Notes: a model not told the origin generated them from the letters alone. A stretch of 64,000 nt of DNA from Oscillospiraceae bacterium (GCA_015065265.1 SVQQ01000006.1:1-64000); one strand, 5' to 3'; numbered from the stretch's first letter, positions 8,363 to 17,881 are shown. Made by a program: numbers and translations.

Positions 8363-10861
8363 TCATATTTCGTGAACTTCGATAACCGCAACCGACATAT
8401 CGTCACTTGCTAAAAAGCGTGAGAGCGCTTCGTTTAAAATCAAATTACACACTTCCTCGGCACTTTTCTTGCAGTTTTTATCAAGTAGTTCCACAAGCCA
8501 AGCCCCTTCGTCTACTTCCCACTCTTCCGAGTCGATAATTCCGTCGGAAATAAGAACTATTCTGTCACCGTCTTTCAGAGATATTTTAGTTTCTTCGGCG
8601 GTAATCTTTGAGATTATTCCTGCAGGTGGGGTGGCTGAATTTATTTTATAAATATCGTTTTCCCTTACCACAAAAGAGGGGGCGGCACCTGCCTTGATAA
8701 AGGACGCCATTTTATCAAAAAGGTCGATTTCCACAAGGTCGAGAGTGGTAAAGCACTCTTCTTTTTTTGCCATAAGAAGATTGTTGAGCATTTCAAGGGT
8801 AACCTTTTTGTCGTCGGTACAGGTGAGGATTTTTTCAAGGAAAACAGAGGCAAGTCGGGAGGTGAGGGCGGCACTTCTTCCGCTTCCCATTCCGTCGCAC
8901 AAAAGGGCGTAGAACAGTCCGTCTTCCTTTTCAAAAAAGGTGAGACTGTCTCCGTTTACCTTTTCTCCCTTTTTGCCGATACTCTTTTTGGCACACTCAA
9001 GGGTAATGGCACATCTACGTTTAAGACGTAGTACCGAGGTGCTTTCAAGTTCAATAAATTCAGGCTCTTCAAAGAGCATTTCACACTCGGTTTCAAAGGC
9101 GGCGAGAATGTCTGAGGTACTCTTGTCTATCTTCTCGGTACTTACCCCCATAACGTCCACCACGCTTTTTCTACTACCACAGGCTTCAATTCTTCCAAAG
9201 GGCAACACAAGGCTTTTCATAGCACGGGCGGCACGACGGGCGAGAGCGAGATTTTCTTCTCTTTCGCTCTTCGCTTCTTCTGCGGTATTCTGCAAAAGTT
9301 TTGACACCGTGCGGTATTCTCCCGCAATAAGATTTGCACGGGAAGCGTCGTTTAAGGTATAGCACATAGAGGAGTATCGACGGTTAATGTGGTCGCAAAT
9401 AGTATCCACCTTTGCGCATCGGGAAGTGAAAAAGTCGGGGAAGTCCTCCTTTGAAACACGTGATTTTTCCAGAATTCTTTTTGCCAATATATTCTTTGTT
9501 TCAAGACTGTCGGAATAGTATTTACTCCAACACATTCCCGACATTGAACAGGTGGCGCACACCTTGTTACAAGCGTTATCCACGGTGTTTCTCACGTCCT
9601 CACTTGAGGGGGTTTTCAAGGTATCGGTAACTGCGAAAAAGACTTCGGAGAGCGTCTGAAAAGTGCCCGACATTTTTTCAAGTTTTCTTTCCACCGCTTC
9701 TATTTCATACTTTACGGGACTTTTAATTCTATCTTGTATCAGTTCTATTTTCTCTTTGCAAATGGGTAACAGTTTCAAGACGGGGTAAGAGAGAAGACAG
9801 GCAAAAAGGACTTCGGGCAGAGTGGTGATAAGACCCTCAAACCCTGCAACGTAGATTGCTACCGCCGAGGAAATGAACACCCCGACACTTAAAGCCATAA
9901 CGTCGGACACCGAGAAAAAGACCGCCGTCACAACTCCCACAACTCCGAAGACTGCCGAAAAAAGTCCGCCTCCCGAGGCAATTCCACCAAGCATTCCGAA
10001 GACTCCTGCGTGCATTGAGCCAAGAGTCTTTGCTACAATTACCGTTACGAAAAATGCAAGGGTTGCCGACAGGGAAAAGCCTAAAATCCCAAATTCGTTT
10101 AAGGATAGCACCAGAGCAAAAAATGCCGCCGCAATACCTACTTCTGCCCTTGCTTTTAGTCTCGACTCCACGATTTTGTCACCGAGAGACACGAAAAAGC
10201 CTGAAAACATATAGGCGAAAACAGGGGTGATAACACAAAGCCCTACCCCTTGGAAAACTGCATCAATACTGAAGGAATTTATAATCATAGTGCAAGTTCC
10301 CACAAGGACAGATGCAAAAAATGCCGACAGGGTTCGGAAGGTGAGGCTTTCGTTGAATTCCCCTCTTGTCACTACGCTTCTCAGTACAAAGACGGTGAAT
10401 ACTGCGGTAAAGTAAATCAGTCCGTCCTTTCCCATATTCAAGGTAGAAAGAATTACCGAGAAAAAGGTAAGTCCCACAATTATGCGAGGCTCAAAGGACA
10501 CCCTCTTTTTTACAAGACTGCCACCCGAGGAAATAAGGGCGAGAGAAAGAGGGAAAATACCGTCGAGAAAGGAGGCGGAAGATATGAGGAAGATTGCCAC
10601 ACAGAAAATAAGTGACAGACAAAAAGTGCGGGTCCTCTTTTTGTAATCCGCCCTGTCTTCCCCCAGTTCTTCCATAAGCATTTCGGCACCCTTTTCATAA
10701 ACCTTTTTAAAAAGTGCCTTCAAAAGTTTTGTGTTTTGTAATATGTAGAGTTTTAAAGAGTCTTTAAAGGCGTTTAAGTCTTCCCTGAACTTCAGTTCTT
10801 TTTCTCCGTCTTTTTTTAGAACTTTTACTTTTTTCTTCTCTTTGGTCTTTTCTTTCCACAT
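8363..10861 (-). CDS. spoIIE: Stage II sporulation protein E (SpoIIE), PP2C phosphatase
   Basis: SpoIIE sits in the polar septum, and its PP2C-type phosphatase domain dephosphorylates SpoIIAA to release sigma-F in the forespore. The 832 residues match the family length. A charged N terminus (about 1-75) is followed by about ten hydrophobic segments to about residue 350, a middle regulatory and FtsZ-interacting region, and the phosphatase domain with CDGMGSG at Asp656 and LISDGIID near the C terminus, both metal-binding motifs. A CNKVCATCSMSGMC cysteine motif lies in the middle region. It is a single gene behind a Spo0A-like promoter and shows that the host encodes, or descends from hosts encoding, the sporulation pathway. 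Confidence 0.95.
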   Translation of the reverse strand: MWKEKTKEKKKVKVLKKDGEKELKFREDLNAFKDSLKLYILQNTKLLKALFKKVYEKGAEMLMEELGEDRADYKKRTRTFCLSLIFCVAIFLISSASFLDGIFPLSLALISSGGSLVKKRVSFEPRIIVGLTFFSVILSTLNMGKDGLIYFTAVFTVFVLRSVVTRGEFNESLTFRTLSAFFASVLVGTCTMIINSFSIDAVFQGVGLCVITPVFAYMFSGFFVSLGDKIVESRLKARAEVGIAAAFFALVLSLNEFGILGFSLSATLAFFVTVIVAKTLGSMHAGVFGMLGGIASGGGLFSAVFGVVGVVTAVFFSVSDVMALSVGVFISSAVAIYVAGFEGLITTLPEVLFACLLSYPVLKLLPICKEKIELIQDRIKSPVKYEIEAVERKLEKMSGTFQTLSEVFFAVTDTLKTPSSEDVRNTVDNACNKVCATCSMSGMCWSKYYSDSLETKNILAKRILEKSRVSKEDFPDFFTSRCAKVDTICDHINRRYSSMCYTLNDASRANLIAGEYRTVSKLLQNTAEEAKSEREENLALARRAARAMKSLVLPFGRIEACGSRKSVVDVMGVSTEKIDKSTSDILAAFETECEMLFEEPEFIELESTSVLRLKRRCAITLECAKKSIGKKGEKVNGDSLTFFEKEDGLFYALLCDGMGSGRSAALTSRLASVFLEKILTCTDDKKVTLEMLNNLLMAKKEECFTTLDLVEIDLFDKMASFIKAGAAPSFVVRENDIYKINSATPPAGIISKITAEETKISLKDGDRIVLISDGIIDSEEWEVDEGAWLVELLDKNCKKSAEEVCNLILNEALSRFLASDDMSVAVIEVHEI

Positions 10862-10891
10862 AAAAATTTATCCTTTCTTTTCTTTTTCTTA

Positions 10892-10925
10892 AATATACCA
10901 CCATTTGCCCTTAACTTATGTCGAA
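10892..10925 (-). promoter_or_regulatory. Spo0A-activated type promoter of spoIIE
   Basis: On the minus strand a -10 box TATATT (10892-10897) is 21 bp from a -35-like TCGACA (10919-10924). The latter overlaps TTCGACA, the reverse of the Spo0A box TGTCGAA (10919-10925). A spacer of about 21 bp with a 0A box at -35 is the arrangement known for Spo0A-activated sigma-A promoters of spoIIE and spoIIG in Bacillus. Confidence 0.6.
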
Positions 10926-11044
10926 GTGTGGTATAGTTTTCCTTGTTTTTTTGTCAAACATACTACATTTTGTGGTTTTGTTGTAAATTGTGCACACCTA
11001 AAAAAGAGGGCATAGGAAAAAGTGAAAAATATTCTTTTTTTATA

Positions 11045-11073
11045 TTGACTTTGGCGTTTTTTTATGGTACACT
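11045..11073 (+). promoter_or_regulatory. Promoter of the first tandem gene
   Basis: TTGACT (11045-11050), 17 bp, TACACT (11068-11073). The TTTTTTTATGGTAC stretch recurs before the second tandem gene, so the regulatory region was duplicated with the gene. Confidence 0.6.
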
Positions 11074-11109
11074 CGCCTTGAAAAGAAGAAATTTTCGGAG
11101 GAACAGAAA

Positions 11110-13725
11110 ATGTTCAACACAAAAGAAAGTAAAACAAGTTTGATTTTTGAAAACGGTAAAGCCATTATCACCATTTCAAAAAAGAGCGCTATGGTGGAAG
11201 AAATTATCGACAAAAAGACACACCTTGATATAAAGGGAGAGGACACCTCTTTCTTTGCCACTTTTGACAAGGACGGAAAGGTTGTGGAAAGCGAACTTTC
11301 TTTAAAGGGCAACACAGTTATCCTTGACACTGCTTTCGGTAAAATTGAAATTAAAGTGAGCGTTTTTAATACCTACTTCACTTTTGAGTTGCTCCACGAA
11401 CTTCCCGAGGGAATTGAAAAATTATACCTTGCAAATGCAAGTTACAAATACGACGTTACAAATAAAGAAAACACAGGGGCAAACGGTATTGCGATGACCT
11501 ACTGGGTTGACCCTACCTATTACCCCGATGCGAAAAGTCTTAAAACCTGTGGCAGAATTCTTCGCCGACTTCAAAGCCGTGGGGGAAAATTTGCCCTTGT
11601 AATTGCCCCCATTTGTGAAATGAAAGAGATTATAAAAAAACTTTCTGACACAATAGATAAAAACGTGGGAATTGTCTCTCACGCAGGTGGTGCTTGGGGT
11701 GACGACTTTCCTTTAAACCACGCAAGTTACTCTATACAGACTGAAATTTCGCCTGAGTGGATGGCGGAAAAGTTCCCTATAATTCAGAAGAATACAGGCA
11801 CCGACTCCTACCACTTCCACCATTCTCCCGAATCTTTCCGTCAGGGTGACTTTAAGTACACATACTACAAGGACTCAAAGGAATTTAAAGAAAAGGTTAC
11901 CGACGTACTTGAAAAAGAAGGGGTAAGCGCAGGTATTCACACCTACTCTTTCTACATAAATTATGAATGTGACCCCATTTTGTCAAAGCGTGAGAACTTA
12001 AAAGACCTTTGTATTTTGAAAAACTACACTCTTAAACAGGACTTAACAGAAGACAGTGACTTTATAAAGACTCTTGAATCCACACACGACATTTCCCCGA
12101 ACCTTACCTCACGTCAGTCCCCCTTTGTTTTGATAGGTGACGAACTTATCCGCTTTGAAAAGGCGGAAGGCGGTTTCAAGGTAGTAAAAAGAGGGGCTGG
12201 AGGAACAAAAGCCACAAGCCACAAAAAAGGGGACGTGGTAAAACACGTTCACGGACATTACCACTGTATCGCATCACGCCCCGGCAGTGACCTCTTCTTC
12301 GATATTGCAAGAAGAACCGCCGCAGCCTATAACGAGGGCGGTTATAAAATAATATACCTTGACGCTTTCGACGGAATACGTTTCCATTGTGACGAGTCTT
12401 GGTACTACTGCGCCGCCTTTGTGACAGAACTTTTGAAGTATTGCAAAGACGACCCTGTAATTGAATATTCCTGGATACTTCCGTCAATTTGGGCGGCAAG
12501 AGGTCGCTTTGGAGCATACGACGTTGCCGCAAGAGCATATAAGGAAATGAACAGACGTCACGTTGAGGCAAATGCCCAGTTTGACGACAGATTTGGAACT
12601 GCAACGCTTGGTTGGTATTCCTTCTATCCTCAGGATCTCGCCTATCCGGGTGACACCAACGTCCGTTACCACCACACAGATGCTATCGAGCACGTGGGAG
12701 CACTTGCAATAGCCCACGACTATGGCAACGTATTCCACTTAAAGCACAACTATTTTGCAGAAAATGCGGGAGTAAAGAGAAACGTTAATTTGTATAAAAA
12801 GTATGATGAGGTAAGAAAAGCCCACCTTTTCCCGAAGGAAGTTTTAGATACTGTAAAATCGGGCAAGTGGGAATACCACTTGAAAGAAAAGAGGGGTAAA
12901 AAGTTCGTCTTCGTTGAAAAGGATTATCAGTCAAGACGCCTTTACGACATTTTCGACCCCTTGTATCAGACAAGTAAATTTAAAAACCCCTTTGGCAGAC
13001 AAACGCCCTTTGTTAGAATTGAGCCTCTTCTCTCTACAAGAGGTGAAAACCCTGTAACCCTTCTTGACTTTGACGAAAAGAAGGACTTAATTGAACAGAA
13101 CCTCAAAGCAGAATTTGAAACCCCTCTTGACCTTTCAAGGAAGATGGCAAACAAGGTCCGCATTAAAGGTAATGGTAAAAAGGGAAGTGCTGTAAACATA
13201 AAACTCTATGGCAGAAGAGGTTTTGCGGAGTTCTTTATCGACACCGATTTCAGAGGAACAAGAGACTTTATTTTAATTGAACTTGATAACGGTGAACGCC
13301 CCGACCTTTCCTTTGATAACCCCGAATACACAAGCCATTTCCATGCAGTTACCTGCTACGGTTATCAACCAAACTGTGTGAAGGCCATTGAAATAATGAC
13401 CGAAGGGGATATGACGGGCGTTAAGATGTCAAGCGTTGTTGCTTGTGACCACGTTTACGACGTCTTTAAGAATCCCACCTTGAAGATTGGTGAAACGGAA
13501 GTTTCCTTCCAGTGTGAGATTACTTCTTCCGAGTACATCGAGTTTAACGGAAAAGAAGCGGTAGTATTCGACAGATATGCAAACAAGAAGAACATATATT
13601 TTGAATCGAACCTCAAAGCCCCCAAGGGCAAATTCAAGGCGGAATTCTCGGCTGTGTCACTTAATAACCTTGAAAAGCCAAGAGCACTAATCACCTTTGG
13701 ATTTACAGGCAAAGAAGTTAAATAA
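11110..13725 (+). CDS. Uncharacterised large cytoplasmic protein, tandem copy 1
   Basis: I do not recognise a characterised family. The 871 residues have no signal peptide or membrane segment. The N-terminal third is beta-rich. The middle has TIM-barrel-like features: FHHSPESFRQGD, GIHTYSFYI, and IIYLDAFDGIRFHCDE with Asp418, followed by EYSWILPSIWAARGR. These look like acidic active-site strands of a glycoside hydrolase-like barrel, and a beta-rich C-terminal part follows. A carbohydrate-active role is a guess from this pattern and from the sugar isomerase-like neighbour at 16467. It has its own promoter, AGGAGG-type RBS (GGAGGAACAGAAAATG) and terminator. It is closely related to the next gene. 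Confidence 0.6.
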   Translation: MFNTKESKTSLIFENGKAIITISKKSAMVEEIIDKKTHLDIKGEDTSFFATFDKDGKVVESELSLKGNTVILDTAFGKIEIKVSVFNTYFTFELLHELPEGIEKLYLANASYKYDVTNKENTGANGIAMTYWVDPTYYPDAKSLKTCGRILRRLQSRGGKFALVIAPICEMKEIIKKLSDTIDKNVGIVSHAGGAWGDDFPLNHASYSIQTEISPEWMAEKFPIIQKNTGTDSYHFHHSPESFRQGDFKYTYYKDSKEFKEKVTDVLEKEGVSAGIHTYSFYINYECDPILSKRENLKDLCILKNYTLKQDLTEDSDFIKTLESTHDISPNLTSRQSPFVLIGDELIRFEKAEGGFKVVKRGAGGTKATSHKKGDVVKHVHGHYHCIASRPGSDLFFDIARRTAAAYNEGGYKIIYLDAFDGIRFHCDESWYYCAAFVTELLKYCKDDPVIEYSWILPSIWAARGRFGAYDVAARAYKEMNRRHVEANAQFDDRFGTATLGWYSFYPQDLAYPGDTNVRYHHTDAIEHVGALAIAHDYGNVFHLKHNYFAENAGVKRNVNLYKKYDEVRKAHLFPKEVLDTVKSGKWEYHLKEKRGKKFVFVEKDYQSRRLYDIFDPLYQTSKFKNPFGRQTPFVRIEPLLSTRGENPVTLLDFDEKKDLIEQNLKAEFETPLDLSRKMANKVRIKGNGKKGSAVNIKLYGRRGFAEFFIDTDFRGTRDFILIELDNGERPDLSFDNPEYTSHFHAVTCYGYQPNCVKAIEIMTEGDMTGVKMSSVVACDHVYDVFKNPTLKIGETEVSFQCEITSSEYIEFNGKEAVVFDRYANKKNIYFESNLKAPKGKFKAEFSAVSLNNLEKPRALITFGFTGKEVK

Positions 13726-13730
13726 AAAAA

Positions 13731-13782
13731 GAAAGTCAATAGCCTTTGTGCTATTGACTTTGTTTCTTTTTTATGGTACAGT
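13731..13782 (+). promoter_or_regulatory. Combined terminator of copy 1 and promoter of copy 2
   Basis: An 11-bp stem AAAGTCAATAG / CTATTGACTTT with an 8-base loop, followed by a T-rich run, terminates the first gene. Its descending arm contains TTGACT (13754-13759), which stands 17 bp before TACAGT (13777-13782), the promoter of the second gene. The stem-loop occurs again, unchanged, after the second gene. Confidence 0.65.
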
Positions 13783-13816
13783 AACTTGAAAAAAGAAATT
13801 TTTTGGGGGAACAAAA

Positions 13817-16426
13817 ATGTTTGCCATAAACGAAACTAAAACAGGCGTAATTTTTGAAAACGACAAAGCCATTATCACCCTTTCAAAAAAGAGTGCTATG
13901 GTGGAAGAAATTATAGATAAAAAGTCACGACGTGATATAAGGGGAGAGGAAACCTCTTTCTTTGCAGTTCTTGATAAAGATAACGAGTGTATAGAAAGTG
14001 AACTTTCTTTAAAGGGGGACATTCTTACCCTTGACACGACTTTCGGTAAGGTGGAAATCGAAGCAAAAATCTTTGATACCTACTTTACTTTTGAACTAAT
14101 GGGCGAACTTCCCGAGGGAATTGAAAAATTATACCTTGCAAATGCAAGTTACAAATACGACGTTACAAATAAAGAAAACACAGGGGCAAACGGTATTGCG
14201 ATGACCTACTGGGTTGACCCTACCTATTACCCCGATGCAAAAAGCCTTAAAACCTGTGGCAGAATTCTTCGCCGACTTCAAAGTCGTGGGGGTAAATTTG
14301 CCCTTGTAATTGCCCCCGTTTGTGAAATGAAAGAGATTATAAAAAAACTTTCTGACACAATAGATAAAAACGTGGGAATTGTCTCTCACGCAGGTGGCGC
14401 TTGGGGACGTGACTTTGAACTTAATTATTCAAGTTACTCTATTCAGACCACTGTTTCAAAAGAGTGGCTGGACAAAAACCTTCAACTTTTAAGTATGACA
14501 GGGGCAGACGCCATTCACTTCCACCACAGTCCCGAATCTTTCCGTCAGGGTGACTATAAATACACATATTTCAAGGACTCAAAAGAGTTCAGAGACGAGG
14601 TTATTCCACGCCTTGAAAAGTACGGAATGTATGCAGGTTTCCACTGTTATTCCTTCTATATAAGTTACGAAAGTGAGCCCATATTATCAAAGAGTGAAAA
14701 TTTAAAACAACTTTTATACTTTGATACCTATACACTTAAAGAAGACCTTGACGAAAAGTCCGATTTCATTAAAGTCGACGAAAAAGAAAAGGTACTTGTA
14801 AAAGAGAGAAGAGCCACACCTTTTGTGGTTATAGGCGACGAACTTATAAGAATTGAGCCTACCCCAGAGGGCTTTCAGGTAGTACAAAGGGGATGGGCAG
14901 GAAGTCAGGTATCCTGCCATAAAAAAGGCGAAAAGGTAAACAGAGTCGAAGGGTATTACAAATGTATCGCTTCACGCCCTGGCAGTGACCTCTTCTTCGA
15001 TATTGCAAGAAGAACCGCCGCAGCCTATAACGAGGGCGGATATAAGACTATATACCTTGATGCCTTTGACGGACTTCACTTCCATTGTGACAAGGAAGAA
15101 AAGTGGTACTACGCCGCAGCCTTCGTTACAGAAGTACTTAAATACTGTGATACCCCGCCGGTTATGGAATATTCCTGGTCACTTCCGTCTATATGGGCGG
15201 CAAGAGGCAGATATGGGGCTTATGACGTTGCCGCAAGGGGATATAAAGAACTTAACCGTCAACACGCCGAGGATAACGAAAAGTTTGCCGACCGTTTTGG
15301 TGCAGGAACGCTGGGTTGGTACGACTTCTATCCTCAAACTCTTACAACTCCAGGTGACACTCACGTAAAGTATCAGCACACCGACGCCATTGAACATATG
15401 GGCTCTCTTGCTATTGCCTACAACTACGGTAACGTTTTCCACGTAAAACCCGAATACCTTACCGAAAACGCGGGAATGAGGAGAAATATTACCCTCTATA
15501 AGAAGTATGACGACCTGAGAAGAGCGAAGTATTTTTCACAAGACGTACTTGAAAAAATACGAGAGGGCAAGTGGGAATACCACCTAAAAGAAAAGAGGGG
15601 TAAGAAGTTCGTCTTTGTTGAAAAGGATTATCAGTCAAGACGTCTTTACGACATTTTCGACCCCTTGTATAAGACAAGTAAATTTAAAAACCCCTTTGGC
15701 AGACAGACTCCCTTTGTTAGAATTGAGCCCCTTCTTTCCACAAGAGGTGAAAACCCTGTAACCCTTATCGAGTTTGACGAAAAGAAAGACTTAATTGAAC
15801 AGAATCTCAGGGTAGATTACGAAAAGCCCATTGACATTTCAAAGAAGATGGCTCACAAAGTTCGCATCAAGGGTAACGGTAAAAAAGGCGGCGCTATCTG
15901 TATTAAGTTCCACGGAAAGTGCTTTGCCGAGCATATAATCGACACAGATTTCAGAGGTTGGCGAGAGTTTACACTTCTTGAATCGGACAACGGTGAACGC
16001 CCTGACCTTCCCTTTGATAGCGAGAAGTACAACTCCCATTTCCACGGTGTTGTACGGTACGGGTTCGACTATAAAAAGGTGAATGCAGTAGAAATTCTCA
16101 CCGAAGGGGATATGACAGGCGTTAAGATGTCAAGTGTTGTTGCCTGTGACCACGTTTACGACGTCTTGAAGAATCCCACCTTGAAGATTGGGGATAAACA
16201 GGTATATTTCCAGTGCGAGATTACATCTTCCGAATTTATCGAGTTTAACGGAAAAGAAGCGGTGGTATATGACCGATACGCCAACAAGAAGAACGTTTAC
16301 TTTGAGGGTGATATCTGCGTTCCCAAGGGAAAATTCAAGGCGGAATTTTCGGCTGTGTCACTTAATAACCTTGAAAAGCCACGCGCCTACATAACCTTTG
16401 GATTTACAGGAAAAGAAGTAAAATAA
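13817..16426 (+). CDS. Uncharacterised large cytoplasmic protein, tandem copy 2
   Basis: A paralogue of the preceding gene, 869 residues, collinear over its whole length. All putative active-site segments are kept: FHHSPESFRQGD, GFHCYSFYI, IYLDAFDGLHFHCD, MEYSWSLPSIWAARGR. Some DNA stretches are nearly identical between the copies (14108-14406 matches 11401-11699 with about six differences by eye), while others, such as the region around residues 215-345, have clearly diverged. This mosaic fits gene conversion after an older duplication. No signal peptide is seen. Function unknown; a barrel hydrolase-like fold is only suspected. Confidence 0.6.
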   Translation: MFAINETKTGVIFENDKAIITLSKKSAMVEEIIDKKSRRDIRGEETSFFAVLDKDNECIESELSLKGDILTLDTTFGKVEIEAKIFDTYFTFELMGELPEGIEKLYLANASYKYDVTNKENTGANGIAMTYWVDPTYYPDAKSLKTCGRILRRLQSRGGKFALVIAPVCEMKEIIKKLSDTIDKNVGIVSHAGGAWGRDFELNYSSYSIQTTVSKEWLDKNLQLLSMTGADAIHFHHSPESFRQGDYKYTYFKDSKEFRDEVIPRLEKYGMYAGFHCYSFYISYESEPILSKSENLKQLLYFDTYTLKEDLDEKSDFIKVDEKEKVLVKERRATPFVVIGDELIRIEPTPEGFQVVQRGWAGSQVSCHKKGEKVNRVEGYYKCIASRPGSDLFFDIARRTAAAYNEGGYKTIYLDAFDGLHFHCDKEEKWYYAAAFVTEVLKYCDTPPVMEYSWSLPSIWAARGRYGAYDVAARGYKELNRQHAEDNEKFADRFGAGTLGWYDFYPQTLTTPGDTHVKYQHTDAIEHMGSLAIAYNYGNVFHVKPEYLTENAGMRRNITLYKKYDDLRRAKYFSQDVLEKIREGKWEYHLKEKRGKKFVFVEKDYQSRRLYDIFDPLYKTSKFKNPFGRQTPFVRIEPLLSTRGENPVTLIEFDEKKDLIEQNLRVDYEKPIDISKKMAHKVRIKGNGKKGGAICIKFHGKCFAEHIIDTDFRGWREFTLLESDNGERPDLPFDSEKYNSHFHGVVRYGFDYKKVNAVEILTEGDMTGVKMSSVVACDHVYDVLKNPTLKIGDKQVYFQCEITSSEFIEFNGKEAVVYDRYANKKNVYFEGDICVPKGKFKAEFSAVSLNNLEKPRAYITFGFTGKEVK

Positions 16427-16429
16427 AAA

Positions 16430-16465
16430 AGAAAGTCAATAGCCTTTGTGCTATTGACTTTGTTT
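16430..16465. terminator. Terminator of tandem copy 2
   Basis: The same stem-loop as at 13731 (AAAGTCAATAG / CTATTGACTTT) followed by TTGTTTTTTAT. It separates the gene from the convergent isomerase-like gene. Confidence 0.75.
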
Positions 16466-16466
16466 T

Positions 16467-17315
16467 TTATAATTGGTTTAAAAAATATTTTCCTATTTTC
16501 CCTGCGTACTTTAAACCGTCGAAGACCAGTTCACGTGGCAGTTTTCTGAAGAAATTGTCTATTTCAAAGTTTAAGTTCCCCTGATACCCCTTTTCTTTTA
16601 AAGCGGTGAGGATTGCCGACCAGTTGTGTTTACCCACAAAGGGAATAAGATGCAGGTCGTAAACACCGTCGGTTTCGTGAAGGTGGAGACATTTTAAAAG
16701 AGACGAGTCAATTTGTGAAATGAAGTTTTCGGCTTTCTCACCTGATATTTGTGCGTGGCCTACGTCGAGACAAACTGCAAAGTTTTCCTCTCCAAGTCTC
16801 TTCAAAAGGGAAGTCATCTGCCCCGCTTTATGAAGTCGACCTTCAAAAGTTCCGTTTTCACACCTTACGTAAATGTTTTCTACAGCCACCTTTATTTTGA
16901 ACTTCTCACAGAAAGGTTCAAGAGATTTGTAGAAGTTAAAGTTGTAGTCCTCATATTCCGTGGGGTCGGGGGTGTTTATTGGGTGGACGACGATGTACTC
17001 TGCTCCCATAAGAGAGGCGCTTTCCATTGCGTGAATTATGTCTTTGTAGTAGAGTTCTGTTTCGTCAAATTTCAGACCGTAGGTCATAAACATAGGCCCG
17101 TGAGCCTGTCTGCAAACAAGGTTTCTTTTGTCAAGTGCGTCTTTTACAAGTTTTGCATAGTCCATATAGCCGTCGTCAAAACGTTTGTCCTCTTTTCTGT
17201 CCCAATAGCAGAAAGAAAAGTCTATTCCCTGAAATCCCGCGTCCTTTACCATATCAAAGGCTCTGTCAACGCCAAAATAGTCTACAAGTGACCCTGTCTG
17301 AATTGTGAGTAACAT
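16467..17315 (-). CDS. Sugar phosphate isomerase/epimerase-like TIM-barrel protein
   Basis: A 282-residue protein of the AP endonuclease 2/xylose isomerase-like superfamily. The pattern of metal ligands is visible: VAVENIY (Glu), CLDVGHAQISG (Asp and His), LHLHET (His), and NFEID near the end (Glu). Such enzymes act on ketoses, inosose or related sugars. It converges on the tandem 870-codon genes, which suggests, but does not prove, a shared carbohydrate pathway. The start ATG 17315 has a G-rich RBS. The substrate is unknown. Confidence 0.75.
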   Translation of the reverse strand: MLLTIQTGSLVDYFGVDRAFDMVKDAGFQGIDFSFCYWDRKEDKRFDDGYMDYAKLVKDALDKRNLVCRQAHGPMFMTYGLKFDETELYYKDIIHAMESASLMGAEYIVVHPINTPDPTEYEDYNFNFYKSLEPFCEKFKIKVAVENIYVRCENGTFEGRLHKAGQMTSLLKRLGEENFAVCLDVGHAQISGEKAENFISQIDSSLLKCLHLHETDGVYDLHLIPFVGKHNWSAILTALKEKGYQGNLNFEIDNFFRKLPRELVFDGLKYAGKIGKYFLNQL

Positions 17316-17377
17316 ACTTTCGCCCCCTTTTTTTGTAATTTTAGCACAAGTGAAAAAGTTTTACAACATAAAAACAA

Positions 17378-17405
17378 AAAAGACTTTGGAAAACCAAAGT
17401 CTTTT
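17378..17405 (-). terminator. Terminator of rplS
   Basis: A 12-bp stem AAAAGACTTTGG / CCAAAGTCTTTT with a 4-base loop. On the minus strand it is followed by TTGTTTTTATG. Confidence 0.8.
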
Positions 17406-17413
17406 CGTTTCGC

Positions 17414-17758
17414 TTACTTAATCTTATCTTTAACCTTAGCAGCCTTACCTACACGGTCACGAAGATAATAAAGTTTTGCACGACGAACTTTACCCTCACG
17501 GATAACGTCAACTGCAACAACGTTGGGCGAATGAAGAGGGAATGTCTTTTCAACACCAACACCGTTAGAAATTCTTCTTACAGTGAAAGTTTCTGAAACA
17601 CCGCCGTTTTTCTTGGCGATTACAGTACCGTCGAAGTACTGAATTCTCTCTCTTGCACCTTCTTTAATTCTGTTGTGAACACGAACTGTGTCACCGATGT
17701 TGAATTTAGGTGCTTCAGCCTTAATCTGCTCGTTTGTGAAAGCCTTAATAAGATCCAT
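17414..17758 (-). CDS. rplS: 50S ribosomal protein L19
   Basis: L19 sits at the 30S-50S interface. The 114 residues contain the conserved stretch [46 protein letters not shown] and [13 protein letters not shown] 17758 is preceded by GGAGG; the reading frame is open further upstream, but that part is the leader. The gene is isolated here, without the usual rimM-trmD neighbours, and has its own promoter and terminator. Confidence 0.97.
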   Translation of the reverse strand: MDLIKAFTNEQIKAEAPKFNIGDTVRVHNRIKEGARERIQYFDGTVIAKKNGGVSETFTVRRISNGVGVEKTFPLHSPNVVAVDVIREGKVRRAKLYYLRDRVGKAAKVKDKIK

Positions 17759-17764
17759 TTGAGG

Positions 17765-17845
17765 CTCCTCCTTCCATTTTCGGAAAGTAAAGGAATGTTC
17801 ATGCCGAGTCCAGCAGAGGACTATCCCTATAAATCCATAATTAGC
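17765..17845 (-). promoter_or_regulatory. Candidate L19 leader RNA
   Basis: About 85 nt lie between the promoter and the rplS RBS. This position is where Firmicutes carry the autoregulatory L19 leader. The segment AGTCCTCTGCTGGACT can form a short stem-loop, and TTTCCGAAAATGGAA lies next to the RBS. The match to the known leader was not tested by a model. Confidence 0.4.
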
Positions 17846-17852
17846 GAAAGAC

Positions 17853-17881
17853 ATTATATCACAACTTTTTAAAAATTGCAA
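17853..17881 (-). promoter_or_regulatory. Promoter of rplS
   Basis: On the minus strand TTGCAA (17876-17881), 17-bp spacer, TATAAT (17853-17858). Confidence 0.75.

Noticed and set aside
10250..10615. Plus-strand open frames opposite spoIIE (and similar frames opposite secA, infB and the tandem genes)
   Set aside because: They are shadows of strong coding frames and lack RBS and protein-like composition.
11110..16426. Assignment of the tandem genes to a specific glycoside hydrolase or lyase family
   Set aside because: The barrel-like acidic motifs are suggestive only; no family signature could be named safely.
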